Source: Lewinellaceae bacterium (GTDB lineage Bacteria; Bacteroidota; Bacteroidia; Chitinophagales; Saprospiraceae). Taken from it: 64,000 bases of DNA. Shown piece by piece: positions 9,528-16,916 of the stretch. Made by a program: the position numbers and the translations under genes. Below the pieces are notes generated by a model. It ran no database searches. It was not told the origin of the DNA and worked only from the letters and a program-made list of their open reading frames with translations. Every line of letters begins with the position of its first letter. The first letter of the stretch is position 1. The stretch lies in assembly GCA_020636025.1 (NCBI GenBank), contig JACJYQ010000001.1:62001-126000 (forward strand). The letters run 5' to 3'.

Positions 9528-10394
9528 ATGCGTCAGCTAAAAATTGCGCACAAAATCACGTCTCGCGAAAGTCAGGCGCTCGACAAATACCTGAATGAGA
9601 TAAGCAAGTTACCCATGCTTACTCCTGAGGAGGAAGTCACCCTGGCTCAACGTATTCGCGAAGGCGATCAGGAGGCTTTGGATGCCATGACTCGCGGCAA
9701 CCTGCGCTTTGTCGTGTCTGTGGCTAAACAGTACCAAAACCAGGGCCTCAGTTTATCAGATCTTATCAACGAAGGCAATGTTGGTTTGATTAAGGCGGCA
9801 CGCCGTTTTGATGAAACCAAAGGCTTTAAGTTTATCTCCTACGCTGTTTGGTGGATCCGGCAAAGTATTCTCCAGGCCATCGTAGAGAACAGCCGTATTG
9901 TGCGGATGCCTTTGAATAAAGTAGGTTCCTACAATAAGGTGAATGACGCTTACATTTCCTTCGTACAGGAATTTGAGCGGGAGCCTTCTGATGAAGAACT
10001 GGGTGAAATACTCGGACTCACGGAAAGAGAAATACAGAACCTCTTCCGGAGTGGCTCACGTCACGTATCTCTGGATGCTCCTTTGGGTGGTTTGGAGGAA
10101 GGTGAAGCCACCATGCTTGACGTGATGATGCCGGAAGCTGGAGGGGAGGCCGATTTTGACCTGATGGCGCAGTCGCTTCGGGATGAAGTGGCGCTTGGTC
10201 TTAATTCACTTTCCCCAAGGGAAATGGAGGTCATTGCCTCATATTATGGACTAAACGGCCACCAGGCGCTTTCGTTGGATGAAATCGGAGACCTGTATGG
10301 GCTTACCCGTGAACGAGTAAGACAGATTAAAGAAAGAGGTTTAAGGCGCTTACGGAAAATTCACAGTGAAGCATTGAAAACATATCTGGGTTGA
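9528..10394 (+). CDS. rpoD: Primary RNA polymerase sigma factor (sigma-70/RpoD type)
   Basis: A 288-residue sigma factor that directs RNA polymerase to housekeeping promoters. It has the short form usual in Bacteroidota, lacking the long region 1.1 and the non-conserved region. Region 1.2/2.1 begins DKYLNEISKLPMLTPEEE. Region 2.3-2.4 is seen as FKFISYAVWWIRQSI. Region 3 is EREPSDEELGEILGL. Region 4.2 is a helix-turn-helix, SLDEIGDLYGLTRERVRQI. Start at ATG 9528. It stands alone between strong terminators. The TAnnTTTG-type boxes listed in this window fit the promoter class recognised by this kind of sigma factor. Confidence 0.96.
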   Translation: MRQLKIAHKITSRESQALDKYLNEISKLPMLTPEEEVTLAQRIREGDQEALDAMTRGNLRFVVSVAKQYQNQGLSLSDLINEGNVGLIKAARRFDETKGFKFISYAVWWIRQSILQAIVENSRIVRMPLNKVGSYNKVNDAYISFVQEFEREPSDEELGEILGLTEREIQNLFRSGSRHVSLDAPLGGLEEGEATMLDVMMPEAGGEADFDLMAQSLRDEVALGLNSLSPREMEVIASYYGLNGHQALSLDEIGDLYGLTRERVRQIKERGLRRLRKIHSEALKTYLG

Positions 10395-10413
10395 TCCCGG
10401 ACACAATATTATT

Positions 10414-10454
10414 CAGCCCCCGCATCGCTCTTTGATGCGGGGGCTGTTTTTTTT
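10414..10454 (+). terminator. Rho-independent terminator after rpoD
   Basis: A 13-bp perfect stem (CAGCCCCCGCATC with GATGCGGGGGCTG) with a 7-base loop is followed by eight T residues, immediately after the sigma factor gene. Confidence 0.95.
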
Positions 10455-10484
10455 GTCAGGAAAACGCGACCTTCGCCGCCGCTT

Positions 10485-11207
10485 ATGAACCTTTGCGTTG
10501 ATATTGGCAATACCAGCCTGAAAATTGGCCTTTTTGAAGGAAATATGCTGATTGAGTCGGCATCCTGGAAGGAGTGGACAATCGAGAGGATCATTGAGTT
10601 TGGAGAATATGCCAAAGCACGAAACCTGATTTTTTCCAATGTGAATAAAATCGATTCCTTTTTAATATCCGAATTGTCCAGACATTTTCAGACCTATGAA
10701 TTGACTGCCATCAGTCCATTGCCATTTGAAAACCGGTACTCAACTCCGGAAACACTTGGTAAAGATCGTTTGGCAGCGGTTGCCGGAGCTCAGGCGTTGT
10801 TTCCGGGTCAAAATTGCCTGGTGATTGATTGTGGAACCTGTATCAAATACGACATCATCAATGCTTATGGGACGTACTTTGGCGGAAACATTGCCCCCGG
10901 TGCAGAAATGAGGATAAAGGCCATGCATCATTTTACTGCGCGTTTGCCGATCACGCCGATAAAAATGCCGGATGATTTTTGGGGAGACAGCACAGAAACC
11001 GCCTTGCAGAATGGAGCTTTGAGAGGAGCTTTGCTCGAAATGGAAGGATTTATAGAGCTTTTTGAAGAAAGCTGTTCACCTTTGCAAATTGTTCTGACTG
11101 GTGGCGATGCTGAGTTCTTTCTTCCTTTTTTGGAAAAATACAATCCTGAAAGAGTACCCGATTTGACGCTTTACGGATTAAACAACATATTGATATTCAA
11201 TACATAA
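10485..11207 (+). CDS. coaX: Type III pantothenate kinase
   Basis: A 240-residue kinase making 4'-phosphopantothenate, the first step of coenzyme A synthesis from pantothenate. It has the ASKHA-type phosphate motif VDIGNTSLK (residues 5-13), the pantothenate-binding region TPETLGKDRLAA, the second phosphate motif VIDCGTC, the GGNIAPGAEMR loop and the adenosine motif LTGGDAE. Length and motif order match the type III family. The gene is followed after 24 bp by an outer-membrane protein gene, probably in the same transcript. Start ATG 10485 lies just after the rpoD terminator, so the promoter must be in or very near that 30-bp gap. Confidence 0.95.
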   Translation: MNLCVDIGNTSLKIGLFEGNMLIESASWKEWTIERIIEFGEYAKARNLIFSNVNKIDSFLISELSRHFQTYELTAISPLPFENRYSTPETLGKDRLAAVAGAQALFPGQNCLVIDCGTCIKYDIINAYGTYFGGNIAPGAEMRIKAMHHFTARLPITPIKMPDDFWGDSTETALQNGALRGALLEMEGFIELFEESCSPLQIVLTGGDAEFFLPFLEKYNPERVPDLTLYGLNNILIFNT

Positions 11208-11231
11208 CATACCCGGACGAATACAACAACT

Positions 11232-12587
11232 ATGAGAATATTTTTTATTGCATCATTTCTGCTTTCCAGTTTTGTGATGTTGGCCCAGCCAAAGATCAAT
11301 TCACCTTATTCGCGATTTGGCCTGGGAGACATGGTAAATCAGAATTTTGCAAACTCTGCGGCCTGGGGGAGCCAATCGGCAGCATTCCACGACCCATTTT
11401 ATTTGAATATAGAAAACCCGGCTTCCTTTGCTTTTCTGCGTTCCACGGCATTTGAAACTGGAATTTCCACTAAATACAGTCAGTATAAAACCGCCACTTC
11501 ATCTCAGGATGTATGGAGCGGCAATCTGGCCTATCTGGCGCTGGGCTTTACCCTGAACAGCCCGATTAATGAAGTGCTCGATAGAGCCAAATCACCCTGG
11601 AAATATGGCATGGGTTTATCCCTTACTCCCGTGAGCATTGTAGGGTATAATGTTCAAACACAGGATGTTATTCCTGATGTCGGAGCAGTTGAAAATACAT
11701 TTGAAGGAAGCGGTGGCGCTTATCGTTTGACCTGGTCGAGCGCTGCTAAATACAAAAACACGGCGGTTGGGGCCAATCTAGGTTGGGTTTTTGGTAAGAG
11801 CACTTATGAAAGTAATTCTGTTTTCTCAGATGATCCTACCGGATCCTTGGACACCTTCAAGCAAATATTTTTCCAAAACAACTACCGCGATGACATTGCA
11901 GTGAATGGACTGGTGTGGAAACTGGGAGTTCAACACGATTTTGTATTGAAATACAATGAAAATGACCAGGATGTTCCGGAAAGGTGGATTACTGTTGGGA
12001 TTGATGGGGAAGGAACGCATAAACTGAGAACAGTCACCGATCAATATCGAATCAGGAGCCGCGGAATTTTGGCAAATGGTTCGTATTTCGACGCTGATAC
12101 CATCCTTGCGAACACCAATCAAAGACAACATCTCACGCTGCCTTCAACTCTTTCGGTTGGGATACAATACACCAGGGCAAATAAATTCAGGGCTGGCGCA
12201 CAGATTCAACTCGAGAATTGGTCGCAATACAAAAACGAGGTGCGGCCTGAAGCGCTTAGAAACACTTTCGCCTTCTCAGGTGGAGTTGAATACATTCCTG
12301 ATTACATTTCCTACAACCGCTTTTTCAATCGTGTTCGCTACAGATTGGGAGCCTATTACCGTCAGGACCCGAGAACCATTTCTGGTGATAAAATTGATGA
12401 TTACGGCTTGACGTTTGGGTTTGGACTTCCACTGATATTGCCCAGACAACAAACATCATTTGTGAATGCTGCTGTTGAAATCGGCAGGTTGGGATCTGGT
12501 TCCCTGATTGAAGAATCCTATATCAAAATGACCGTAGGTTTTACGCTAAACGATAACTCCTGGTTCTACAAAAGACGTTTCGAGTAA
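11232..12587 (+). CDS. Probable outer-membrane beta-barrel protein next to coaX
   Basis: A 451-residue protein with a signal peptide (1-18, ending LAQ). The mature chain begins PKINSPYSRFGLGDM and continues as alternating aromatic and polar strands with a long barrel-like C-terminus (KMTVGFTLNDNSWFYKRRFE). The features IENPASFAFLRSTAFETG and FALNSP-like strands resemble FadL-type or PorV-like proteins of Bacteroidota, but I cannot assign a family firmly. It follows coaX by 24 bp and converges on the gene at 12589 with one base between stops. Function unknown, possibly outer-membrane transport or assembly. Confidence 0.8.
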   Translation: MRIFFIASFLLSSFVMLAQPKINSPYSRFGLGDMVNQNFANSAAWGSQSAAFHDPFYLNIENPASFAFLRSTAFETGISTKYSQYKTATSSQDVWSGNLAYLALGFTLNSPINEVLDRAKSPWKYGMGLSLTPVSIVGYNVQTQDVIPDVGAVENTFEGSGGAYRLTWSSAAKYKNTAVGANLGWVFGKSTYESNSVFSDDPTGSLDTFKQIFFQNNYRDDIAVNGLVWKLGVQHDFVLKYNENDQDVPERWITVGIDGEGTHKLRTVTDQYRIRSRGILANGSYFDADTILANTNQRQHLTLPSTLSVGIQYTRANKFRAGAQIQLENWSQYKNEVRPEALRNTFAFSGGVEYIPDYISYNRFFNRVRYRLGAYYRQDPRTISGDKIDDYGLTFGFGLPLILPRQQTSFVNAAVEIGRLGSGSLIEESYIKMTVGFTLNDNSWFYKRRFE

Positions 12588-12588
12588 T

Positions 12589-13374
12589 TCAAACTGCGTT
12601 GGAAAATATGTAATTGAGGTACACCTCATCCTGATTGTTGATGCCAATTCGGTTGTTGGTCAGGTGGATAAGACTGGGCAAGGCTTTTTCAAGGTTCTCG
12701 CCTAAGGCGTTCAGGATGAGCTTGTTCCCTTTGATCCATTGGGCCCATTCTGGTTGCTGTTCATCCAGTTTTCCATCTTCAAGTGCTTCCCAAACGGCAT
12801 GTAAATTTCGTCGGATATTCAACTCCTGTGGTTTGAGCAGTTTTTTGAAGTTTGAGGTAATGTTTTCGCCTTCTTCTACAGGAAAGAAGAGGGACAGCCA
12901 CTGATCATACAACTTGCTAAAATACCATCTGATGCGCTCCGGGTTAAAACCGGCAGCATGGAGGCTTATGATGTGCAACCTCAGTGCATCATACATCGCA
13001 TCTCCGTACATAAAATCAGACTTCGCCATGCGCGCAAGCACAACTTTTGACGATAGGTCAAAGTGCTCCTCAGCCAGCGCCAGGCCAGCTTCTCCACCAA
13101 AGCGCTCTGCTTCTGATTGATATAGCACTTCTTTCCATTCACCTCGTCCTTCAAACCATGAAGCAAACTCAAGTTTGAGTTGATTTTCAGCCTCCTCATT
13201 TCCTGCTTTGAGTCTGATGCGAATGTGCGGCCCCTTTTCATCCTGATACCGGATGAAAAAAGCCCTTGAAGCATTGTCTGTCCATATATAGCGATCCAGG
13301 AAGGGCTTGAGTGCCCGGGTGAGGAACAGGTCTTGTGATTCAATGGGGTAGAGGTGGTAGGAGAGCCAGGGCAT
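12589..13374 (-). CDS. Stand-alone lantibiotic-dehydratase C-terminal / thiopeptide-type bacteriocin biosynthesis protein
   Basis: A 261-residue protein that looks like the SpaB_C / Lant_dehydr_C elimination domain. Signature segments are WLSYHLYP at the start, FFIRYQDEKGPHIRIRL, YQSEAERFGGEAGLALAEEHF and a Met/Ala helix region after it. In class I lanthipeptide and thiopeptide pathways this domain removes glutamate from glutamylated Ser or Thr to form dehydro residues. Here it stands alone: no glutamylating LanB domain, cyclase, transporter or obvious precursor peptide lies within the window. It may have a partner elsewhere or another role. Assignment is by motif recognition; pathway is not proven. 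It converges on the gene ending at 12587. Confidence 0.75.
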   Translation of the reverse strand: MPWLSYHLYPIESQDLFLTRALKPFLDRYIWTDNASRAFFIRYQDEKGPHIRIRLKAGNEEAENQLKLEFASWFEGRGEWKEVLYQSEAERFGGEAGLALAEEHFDLSSKVVLARMAKSDFMYGDAMYDALRLHIISLHAAGFNPERIRWYFSKLYDQWLSLFFPVEEGENITSNFKKLLKPQELNIRRNLHAVWEALEDGKLDEQQPEWAQWIKGNKLILNALGENLEKALPSLIHLTNNRIGINNQDEVYLNYIFSNAV

Positions 13375-13386
13375 TTTTGAATGATG

Positions 13387-13413
13387 AATGGTTAATGGTT
13401 AATGGTTAATGGT
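13387..13413. repeat. Short tandem repeat AATGGTT, nearly four copies
   Basis: The 7-bp unit AATGGTT repeats 3.9 times just upstream of the elimination-domain gene's start (read leftward) and just left of the GIY-YIG array. It is a possible slippage site in the upstream region of that gene. Confidence 0.9.
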
Positions 13414-13433
13414 GTTGGGGTAAAGGTAAAAGA

Positions 13434-13463
13434 AAAAGCCCCGTCTGTTGAGACGAGGCTTTT
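13434..13463 (-). terminator. Array hairpin 1 (distal end)
   Basis: A 13-bp stem with a GTTG loop and A/T-rich flanks, lying after the tRNA fragment of the last unit. It is identical to the hairpin that follows the intact tRNA gene and marks the left border of the array. Confidence 0.8.
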
Positions 13464-13468
13464 CTTAG

Positions 13469-13528
13469 TGGCGGAGACAGGACTTGAACTGGCGTCCGCC
13501 TCTGGCGGATATGAGCTACCAGCTACTC
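13469..13528 (-). pseudogene. Decayed initiator-tRNA fragment, array copy 1
   Basis: Keeps the tRNA D arm (two substitutions) and the 3' part from TTCAAGT to the acceptor end CTCCGCCA. The anticodon stem-loop is replaced by a TCCGCC/GGCGGA palindrome and the 5' acceptor strand is missing. It cannot fold as a tRNA. Confidence 0.8.
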
Positions 13529-13780
13529 AATGAGCCATTGCTGGATTTTTGTTTTAACCAATTCTCTTCCTTGACCTGATTTCAAGAATTTTTCACGCGT
13601 CATAGCCTCTTTTTTAGTTAGATAAGTTTCAGCGGCAACTAATTCCCAAGGACGATATTTTAGAGTGAAGCCTTTAGTTCCGAGTTCATTGTGAGATAAA
13701 AGTCTGTTGTCAAGGTTCGAAGTGAACCCTACATAGGATTTGTTGCATTTTCTGGAATATAAAATGTAGACGTAGTACAT
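13523..13780 (-). CDS. Small GIY-YIG nuclease-domain protein, array copy 1
   Basis: An 85-residue single-domain GIY-YIG protein of the URI/YhbQ-like kind. VYIL (4-7) and SYVG (15-18) form the two motif halves; Arg26 in DNRLLSHN is the expected catalytic Arg. Glu residues in KKEAMTREKFLKS (58, 63) are candidates for the metal ligand. This is the most diverged copy, with KCN for KYN, VAAE for VTAE and WLIE for WLFE at the end. Its stop codon TAG lies inside the D arm of the tRNA fragment. No helix-rich DNA-binding domain like those of homing endonucleases is present. Activity on tRNA, DNA or neither cannot be judged. Confidence 0.88.
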   Translation of the reverse strand: MYYVYILYSRKCNKSYVGFTSNLDNRLLSHNELGTKGFTLKYRPWELVAAETYLTKKEAMTREKFLKSGQGRELVKTKIQQWLIE

Positions 13781-13812
13781 GCTAAGAAGGCAAGATGCAT
13801 TTCCTAAAATGG

Positions 13813-13842
13813 AAAAGCCCCGTCTGTTGAGACGAGGCTTTT
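13813..13842 (-). terminator. Array hairpin 2
   Basis: Same 13-bp stem and GTTG loop as hairpin 1. It separates the tRNA fragment of one unit from the next GIY-YIG gene. Confidence 0.75.
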
Positions 13843-13847
13843 CTTAG

Positions 13848-13907
13848 TGGCGGAGACAGGACTTGAACTGGCGTCCGCCTCTGGCGGATATGAGCTACCA
13901 GCTACTC
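13848..13907 (-). pseudogene. Decayed initiator-tRNA fragment, array copy 2
   Basis: Same structure as copy 1 (D arm, palindrome in place of the anticodon arm, 3' acceptor end), with the C-terminal codons of the GIY-YIG gene running into it. Confidence 0.8.
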
Positions 13908-14159
13908 AAAGAGCCATTGCTGGATTTTTGTTTTAACCAATTCTCTTCCTTGACCTGATTTCAAGAATTTTTCACGCGTCATAGCCTCTTTTTTAGTTAG
14001 ATAAGTTTCAGCGGTAACTAATTCCCAAGGACGATATTTTAGAGTGAAGCCTTTAGTTCCGAGTTCATTGTGAGATAAAAGTCTGTTGTCAAGGTTCGAA
14101 GTGAACCCTACATAGGATTTGTTGTATTTTCTGGAATATAAAATGTAGACGTAGTACAT
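13902..14159 (-). CDS. Small GIY-YIG nuclease-domain protein, array copy 2
   Basis: An 85-residue protein, identical to copies 3 and 4. It has the GIY-YIG core (VYIL and SYVG), Arg26 and the Glu residues in KKEAMTREKFLKS. The start ATG follows a 32-nt leader after the array hairpin, so expression would need read-through past the hairpin or a promoter inside the leader. Confidence 0.9.
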   Translation of the reverse strand: MYYVYILYSRKYNKSYVGFTSNLDNRLLSHNELGTKGFTLKYRPWELVTAETYLTKKEAMTREKFLKSGQGRELVKTKIQQWLFE

Positions 14160-14191
14160 GCTAAGAAGGCAAGATGCATTTCCTAAAATGG

Positions 14192-14221
14192 AAAAGCCCC
14201 GTCTGTTGAGACGAGGCTTTT
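14192..14221 (-). terminator. Array hairpin 3
   Basis: Identical in stem and loop to hairpins 1 and 2. Confidence 0.75.
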
Positions 14222-14226
14222 CTTAG

Positions 14227-14286
14227 TGGCGGAGACAGGACTTGAACTGGCGTCCGCCTCTGGCGGATATGAGCTACCAGCTACTC
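14227..14286 (-). pseudogene. Decayed initiator-tRNA fragment, array copy 3
   Basis: Same sequence as the copy 2 fragment. It retains the D arm and 3' acceptor strand but lacks the anticodon arm and 5' acceptor strand. Confidence 0.8.
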
Positions 14287-14538
14287 AAAGAGCCATTGCT
14301 GGATTTTTGTTTTAACCAATTCTCTTCCTTGACCTGATTTCAAGAATTTTTCACGCGTCATAGCCTCTTTTTTAGTTAGATAAGTTTCAGCGGTAACTAA
14401 TTCCCAAGGACGATATTTTAGAGTGAAGCCTTTAGTTCCGAGTTCATTGTGAGATAAAAGTCTGTTGTCAAGGTTCGAAGTGAACCCTACATAGGATTTG
14501 TTGTATTTTCTGGAATATAAAATGTAGACGTAGTACAT
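14281..14538 (-). CDS. Small GIY-YIG nuclease-domain protein, array copy 3
   Basis: An 85-residue protein identical to copies 2 and 4, with all putative catalytic residues kept. An intact frame in every copy argues for selection or very recent duplication. The flanking hairpins and tRNA fragments are also conserved, so the whole unit, not only the gene, was copied. Confidence 0.9.
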   Translation of the reverse strand: MYYVYILYSRKYNKSYVGFTSNLDNRLLSHNELGTKGFTLKYRPWELVTAETYLTKKEAMTREKFLKSGQGRELVKTKIQQWLFE

Positions 14539-14570
14539 GCTAAGAAGGCAAGATGCATTTCCTAAAATGG

Positions 14571-14600
14571 AAAAGCCCCGTCATTTCTGACGAGGCTTTT
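14571..14600 (-). terminator. Array hairpin 4, rewritten loop end with pairing kept
   Basis: The apex reads GTCA-TTTC-TGAC instead of GTCT-GTTG-AGAC. Both stem positions changed together, so pairing is preserved, and the unit is one base shorter after the hairpin. This supports function as an RNA structure, most likely a terminator. Confidence 0.8.
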
Positions 14601-14604
14601 TTAG

Positions 14605-14664
14605 TGGCGGAGACAGGACTTGAACTGGCGTCCGCCTCTGGCGGATATGAGCTACCAGCTACTC
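14605..14664 (-). pseudogene. Decayed initiator-tRNA fragment, array copy 4
   Basis: Same as the other fragments, although the adjacent hairpin differs. Confidence 0.8.
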
Positions 14665-14916
14665 AAAGAGCCATTGCTGGATTTTTGTTTTAACCAATTC
14701 TCTTCCTTGACCTGATTTCAAGAATTTTTCACGCGTCATAGCCTCTTTTTTAGTTAGATAAGTTTCAGCGGTAACTAATTCCCAAGGACGATATTTTAGA
14801 GTGAAGCCTTTAGTTCCGAGTTCATTGTGAGATAAAAGTCTGTTGTCAAGGTTCGAAGTGAACCCTACATAGGATTTGTTGTATTTTCTGGAATATAAAA
14901 TGTAGACGTAGTACAT
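14659..14916 (-). CDS. Small GIY-YIG nuclease-domain protein, array copy 4
   Basis: An 85-residue protein identical to copies 2 and 3. It lies upstream (reading leftward) of the tRNA fragment joined to the rewritten hairpin, showing that the coding part stayed identical while a neighbouring hairpin changed. Confidence 0.9.
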   Translation of the reverse strand: MYYVYILYSRKYNKSYVGFTSNLDNRLLSHNELGTKGFTLKYRPWELVTAETYLTKKEAMTREKFLKSGQGRELVKTKIQQWLFE

Positions 14917-14948
14917 GCTAAGAAGGCAAGATGCATTTCCTAAAATGG

Positions 14949-14978
14949 AAAAGCCCCGTCTGTTGAGACGAGGCTTTT
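14949..14978 (-). terminator. Array hairpin 5
   Basis: Same stem and GTTG loop as hairpins 1 to 3. Confidence 0.75.
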
Positions 14979-14983
14979 CTTAG

Positions 14984-15043
14984 TGGCGGAGACAGGACTT
15001 GAACTGGCGTCCGCCTCTGGCGGATATGAGCTACCAGCTACTC
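14984..15043 (-). pseudogene. Decayed initiator-tRNA fragment, array copy 5
   Basis: The fragment closest to the intact tRNA. Its sequence matches copies 2 to 4. Confidence 0.8.
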
Positions 15044-15295
15044 AAAGAGCCATTGCTGGATTTTTGTTTTAACCAATTCTCTTCCTTGACCTGATTTCAA
15101 GAATTTTTCACGCATCATAGCCTCTTTTTTAGTTAGATAAGTTTCAGCGGTAACTAATTCCCAAGGACGATATTTTAGAGTGAAGCCTTTAGTTCCGAGT
15201 TCATTGTGAGATAAAAGTCTGTTGTCAAGGTTCGAAGTGAACCCTACATAGGATTTGTTGTATTTTCTGGAATATAAAATGTAGACGTAGTACAT
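15038..15295 (-). CDS. Small GIY-YIG nuclease-domain protein, array copy 5 (tRNA-proximal)
   Basis: An 85-residue protein differing from copies 2 to 4 only by MMREK for MTREK at residue 61. It lies directly downstream of the intact initiator tRNA gene and its hairpin, so it is the copy most likely to be expressed by read-through from the tRNA promoter. The GIY-YIG core residues and Arg26 are intact. Confidence 0.9.
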   Translation of the reverse strand: MYYVYILYSRKYNKSYVGFTSNLDNRLLSHNELGTKGFTLKYRPWELVTAETYLTKKEAMMREKFLKSGQGRELVKTKIQQWLFE

Positions 15296-15327
15296 GCTAA
15301 GAAGGCAAGATGCATTTCCTAAAATGG

Positions 15328-15357
15328 AAAAGCCCCGTCTGTTGAGACGAGGCTTTT
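15328..15357 (-). terminator. Terminator of the initiator tRNA gene (array hairpin 6)
   Basis: It begins 5 bp after the tRNA 3' end (reading leftward). The transcript would form a 13-bp stem with a 4-base loop ending in GGGGCTTTT. The 3' U run is short (four), so some read-through into the GIY-YIG gene is plausible. Confidence 0.8.
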
Positions 15358-15362
15358 CTTAG

Positions 15363-15435
<73 letters not shown>

Positions 15436-15447
15436 ATTTAGCGGCCG

Positions 15448-15455
15448 CAAAGGTA
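15448..15455 (-). promoter_or_regulatory. -7 box of the initiator tRNA gene
   Basis: TACCTTTG on the minus strand is an exact match to TAnnTTTG, followed by CGGCC. The tRNA 5' end lies 12 bp downstream, a fitting distance for a tRNA promoter. Confidence 0.65.
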
Positions 15456-15501
15456 TGGCTTATTTTTAACTTAATGTAAACTTTCCTAAAAAAACAATGA
15501 T

Positions 15502-16137
15502 TTATTTCAAAGCTTCGTGAATTACATCGCGGATGCTGCTGTAGACATGGATTTCTTCTTTGATCCATTCTGTTGCGTTTACCCAGCGTATTTCTTCAAT
15601 GTCTTCTTCTGTTTGTGGTGTCACCTTCTGATCACAGGTTGTCATCAGATACCACCAGGTTTTTTTCAAAATCCGTTTGTCATATTGCTCGTATGTATGC
15701 CAGGTCGGCATTAAGAACTTTTCGATTTTGAGGTTTATCAGACCGGTTTCTTCTTGTACTTCCCGAATGGCAGCCTGTTCCGGTGTTTCACCTGGGTCGA
15801 TTTTACCTTTGGGCATATCCCATGAACCGCGGCGATAAAAAACCAACAGTTTGCCATCCTCATTTTGCACAAATGCTCCAGCGGCTTCCAGTACTTTGAA
15901 ACAAGACTGGAAATCCTTCCAAAGCTTATCCAGGTCCTTTGACATCAATACCACCTGCTCTATGTCCTTGTTTTTATCGAGCAAGTCCAAATACTGGATG
16001 ATCATCTTTTTTTTGCCAGAATAATGGGATACAAAATTGTTTTTATCGGGCTGCGCCCCAATTTCCGCCAATTGTTCCGGGCTTATTAGTAAAACCGGCT
16101 TTCCGTTAATATAGATTTTATACTTTTGCAGCCCCAT
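15502..16137 (-). CDS. Nudix hydrolase
   Basis: About 211 residues. The Nudix box GKIDPGETPEQAAIREVQEE (plus TGL) is complete, with the E-x-x-E-E metal-binding core. The preceding GSWDMPKG strand and the C-terminal EDIEEIRWVNATEW segment fit a pyrophosphatase fold. An N-terminal extension of about 90 residues (KYKIYINGKPVLLIS) precedes the Nudix domain. The substrate is a nucleoside-diphosphate derivative of unknown identity. A longer frame starts at 16170, but a -7-like word TCATTTTG at 16160-16167 lies inside it, so I prefer MGLQKYK at 16137. It is divergent from pyrE, a pairing I recall from other Bacteroidota. Confidence 0.88.
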   Translation of the reverse strand: MGLQKYKIYINGKPVLLISPEQLAEIGAQPDKNNFVSHYSGKKKMIIQYLDLLDKNKDIEQVVLMSKDLDKLWKDFQSCFKVLEAAGAFVQNEDGKLLVFYRRGSWDMPKGKIDPGETPEQAAIREVQEETGLINLKIEKFLMPTWHTYEQYDKRILKKTWWYLMTTCDQKVTPQTEEDIEEIRWVNATEWIKEEIHVYSSIRDVIHEALK

Positions 16138-16205
16138 TTTAGAAGAGTGGTTTTGTTTGCAAAATGACAATTATGGCCACAATGATAACCAACCCAAATG
16201 ATTGA

Positions 16206-16853
16206 ATGGATAATTTCGGAATTATGCAAGAAGAAGTTGCTCGCAACCTGTTAGAGATCAAGGCTATAAAACTAAGTCCGAACGATCCGTTCACCTGGGC
16301 CTCCGGTATTCAGTCACCAATTTACTGCGACAATAGAATTGCCTTATCACATCCAAAAGTGCGCAGTTTTATAAAAGAGCAACTCGCAGAAAAATCAAAA
16401 TACTTTCCTAACTTTGATGTAGTGGCTGGGGTGGCAACCGCTGGTATTGCGCACGGCGCTTTGCTTGCTGATCGCCTTGAAAAGCCATTTGTGTATGTCA
16501 GGAGTAGTGCAAAAGGACATGGTAGAAGAAATCTAATAGAGGGTGAATTGAAAGCAGGGCAGAAAGTTCTGGTGGTGGAAGACCTGATCAGTACCGGGGG
16601 AAGTTGCCTGGCAGCGGCAGAAGCCTTGCTGGAAGCCAGAGCTGAGGTTGTTGGTGTTCTGGCCATATTTCAATATGGTTTTGAAAAAGCCAGCTTTTCT
16701 TTTGAGAGCAAAAATCTTGATTTCCAAACACTTACAAACTACGATACATTGATTCTTGAAGCCGAAAAAATGGGCTATGTCACGGAATCAGATTTGCATA
16801 CATTAAGAAAATGGCGGGAAAACCCGGATGCCTGGGGCGCGCTTTATGCCTGA
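16206..16853 (+). CDS. pyrE: Orotate phosphoribosyltransferase
   Basis: A 215-residue enzyme joining orotate and PRPP to form orotidine 5'-phosphate in pyrimidine synthesis. The PRPP-binding motif VLVVEDLISTGGSC is at residues 121-134. The N-terminal signature LSPNDPFTWASGIQSPIYCDNR and the flexible catalytic loop YVRSSAKGHGRRNLIEG are present. ATG 16206 is used; an internal Met at residue 7 (16224) would give the more usual N-terminus and is equally possible. Divergent from the Nudix gene with a 68-bp shared promoter region. Confidence 0.95.
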   Translation: MDNFGIMQEEVARNLLEIKAIKLSPNDPFTWASGIQSPIYCDNRIALSHPKVRSFIKEQLAEKSKYFPNFDVVAGVATAGIAHGALLADRLEKPFVYVRSSAKGHGRRNLIEGELKAGQKVLVVEDLISTGGSCLAAAEALLEARAEVVGVLAIFQYGFEKASFSFESKNLDFQTLTNYDTLILEAEKMGYVTESDLHTLRKWRENPDAWGALYA

Positions 16854-16916
16854 TATTATTTCTCCATTTTCTCTGTTTATCAAACATCACACGTTCCCAA
16901 AAATCACACTTCGTTC

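Noticed and set aside
13469..15043. Five functional extra tRNA genes
   Set aside because: The 5' acceptor strand and the anticodon arm are missing in all copies, so no cloverleaf can form.
13523..15295. Calling the GIY-YIG genes homing endonucleases of an intron
   Set aside because: No group I or II intron core is visible and the proteins lack the DNA-binding tail of intron-encoded enzymes.
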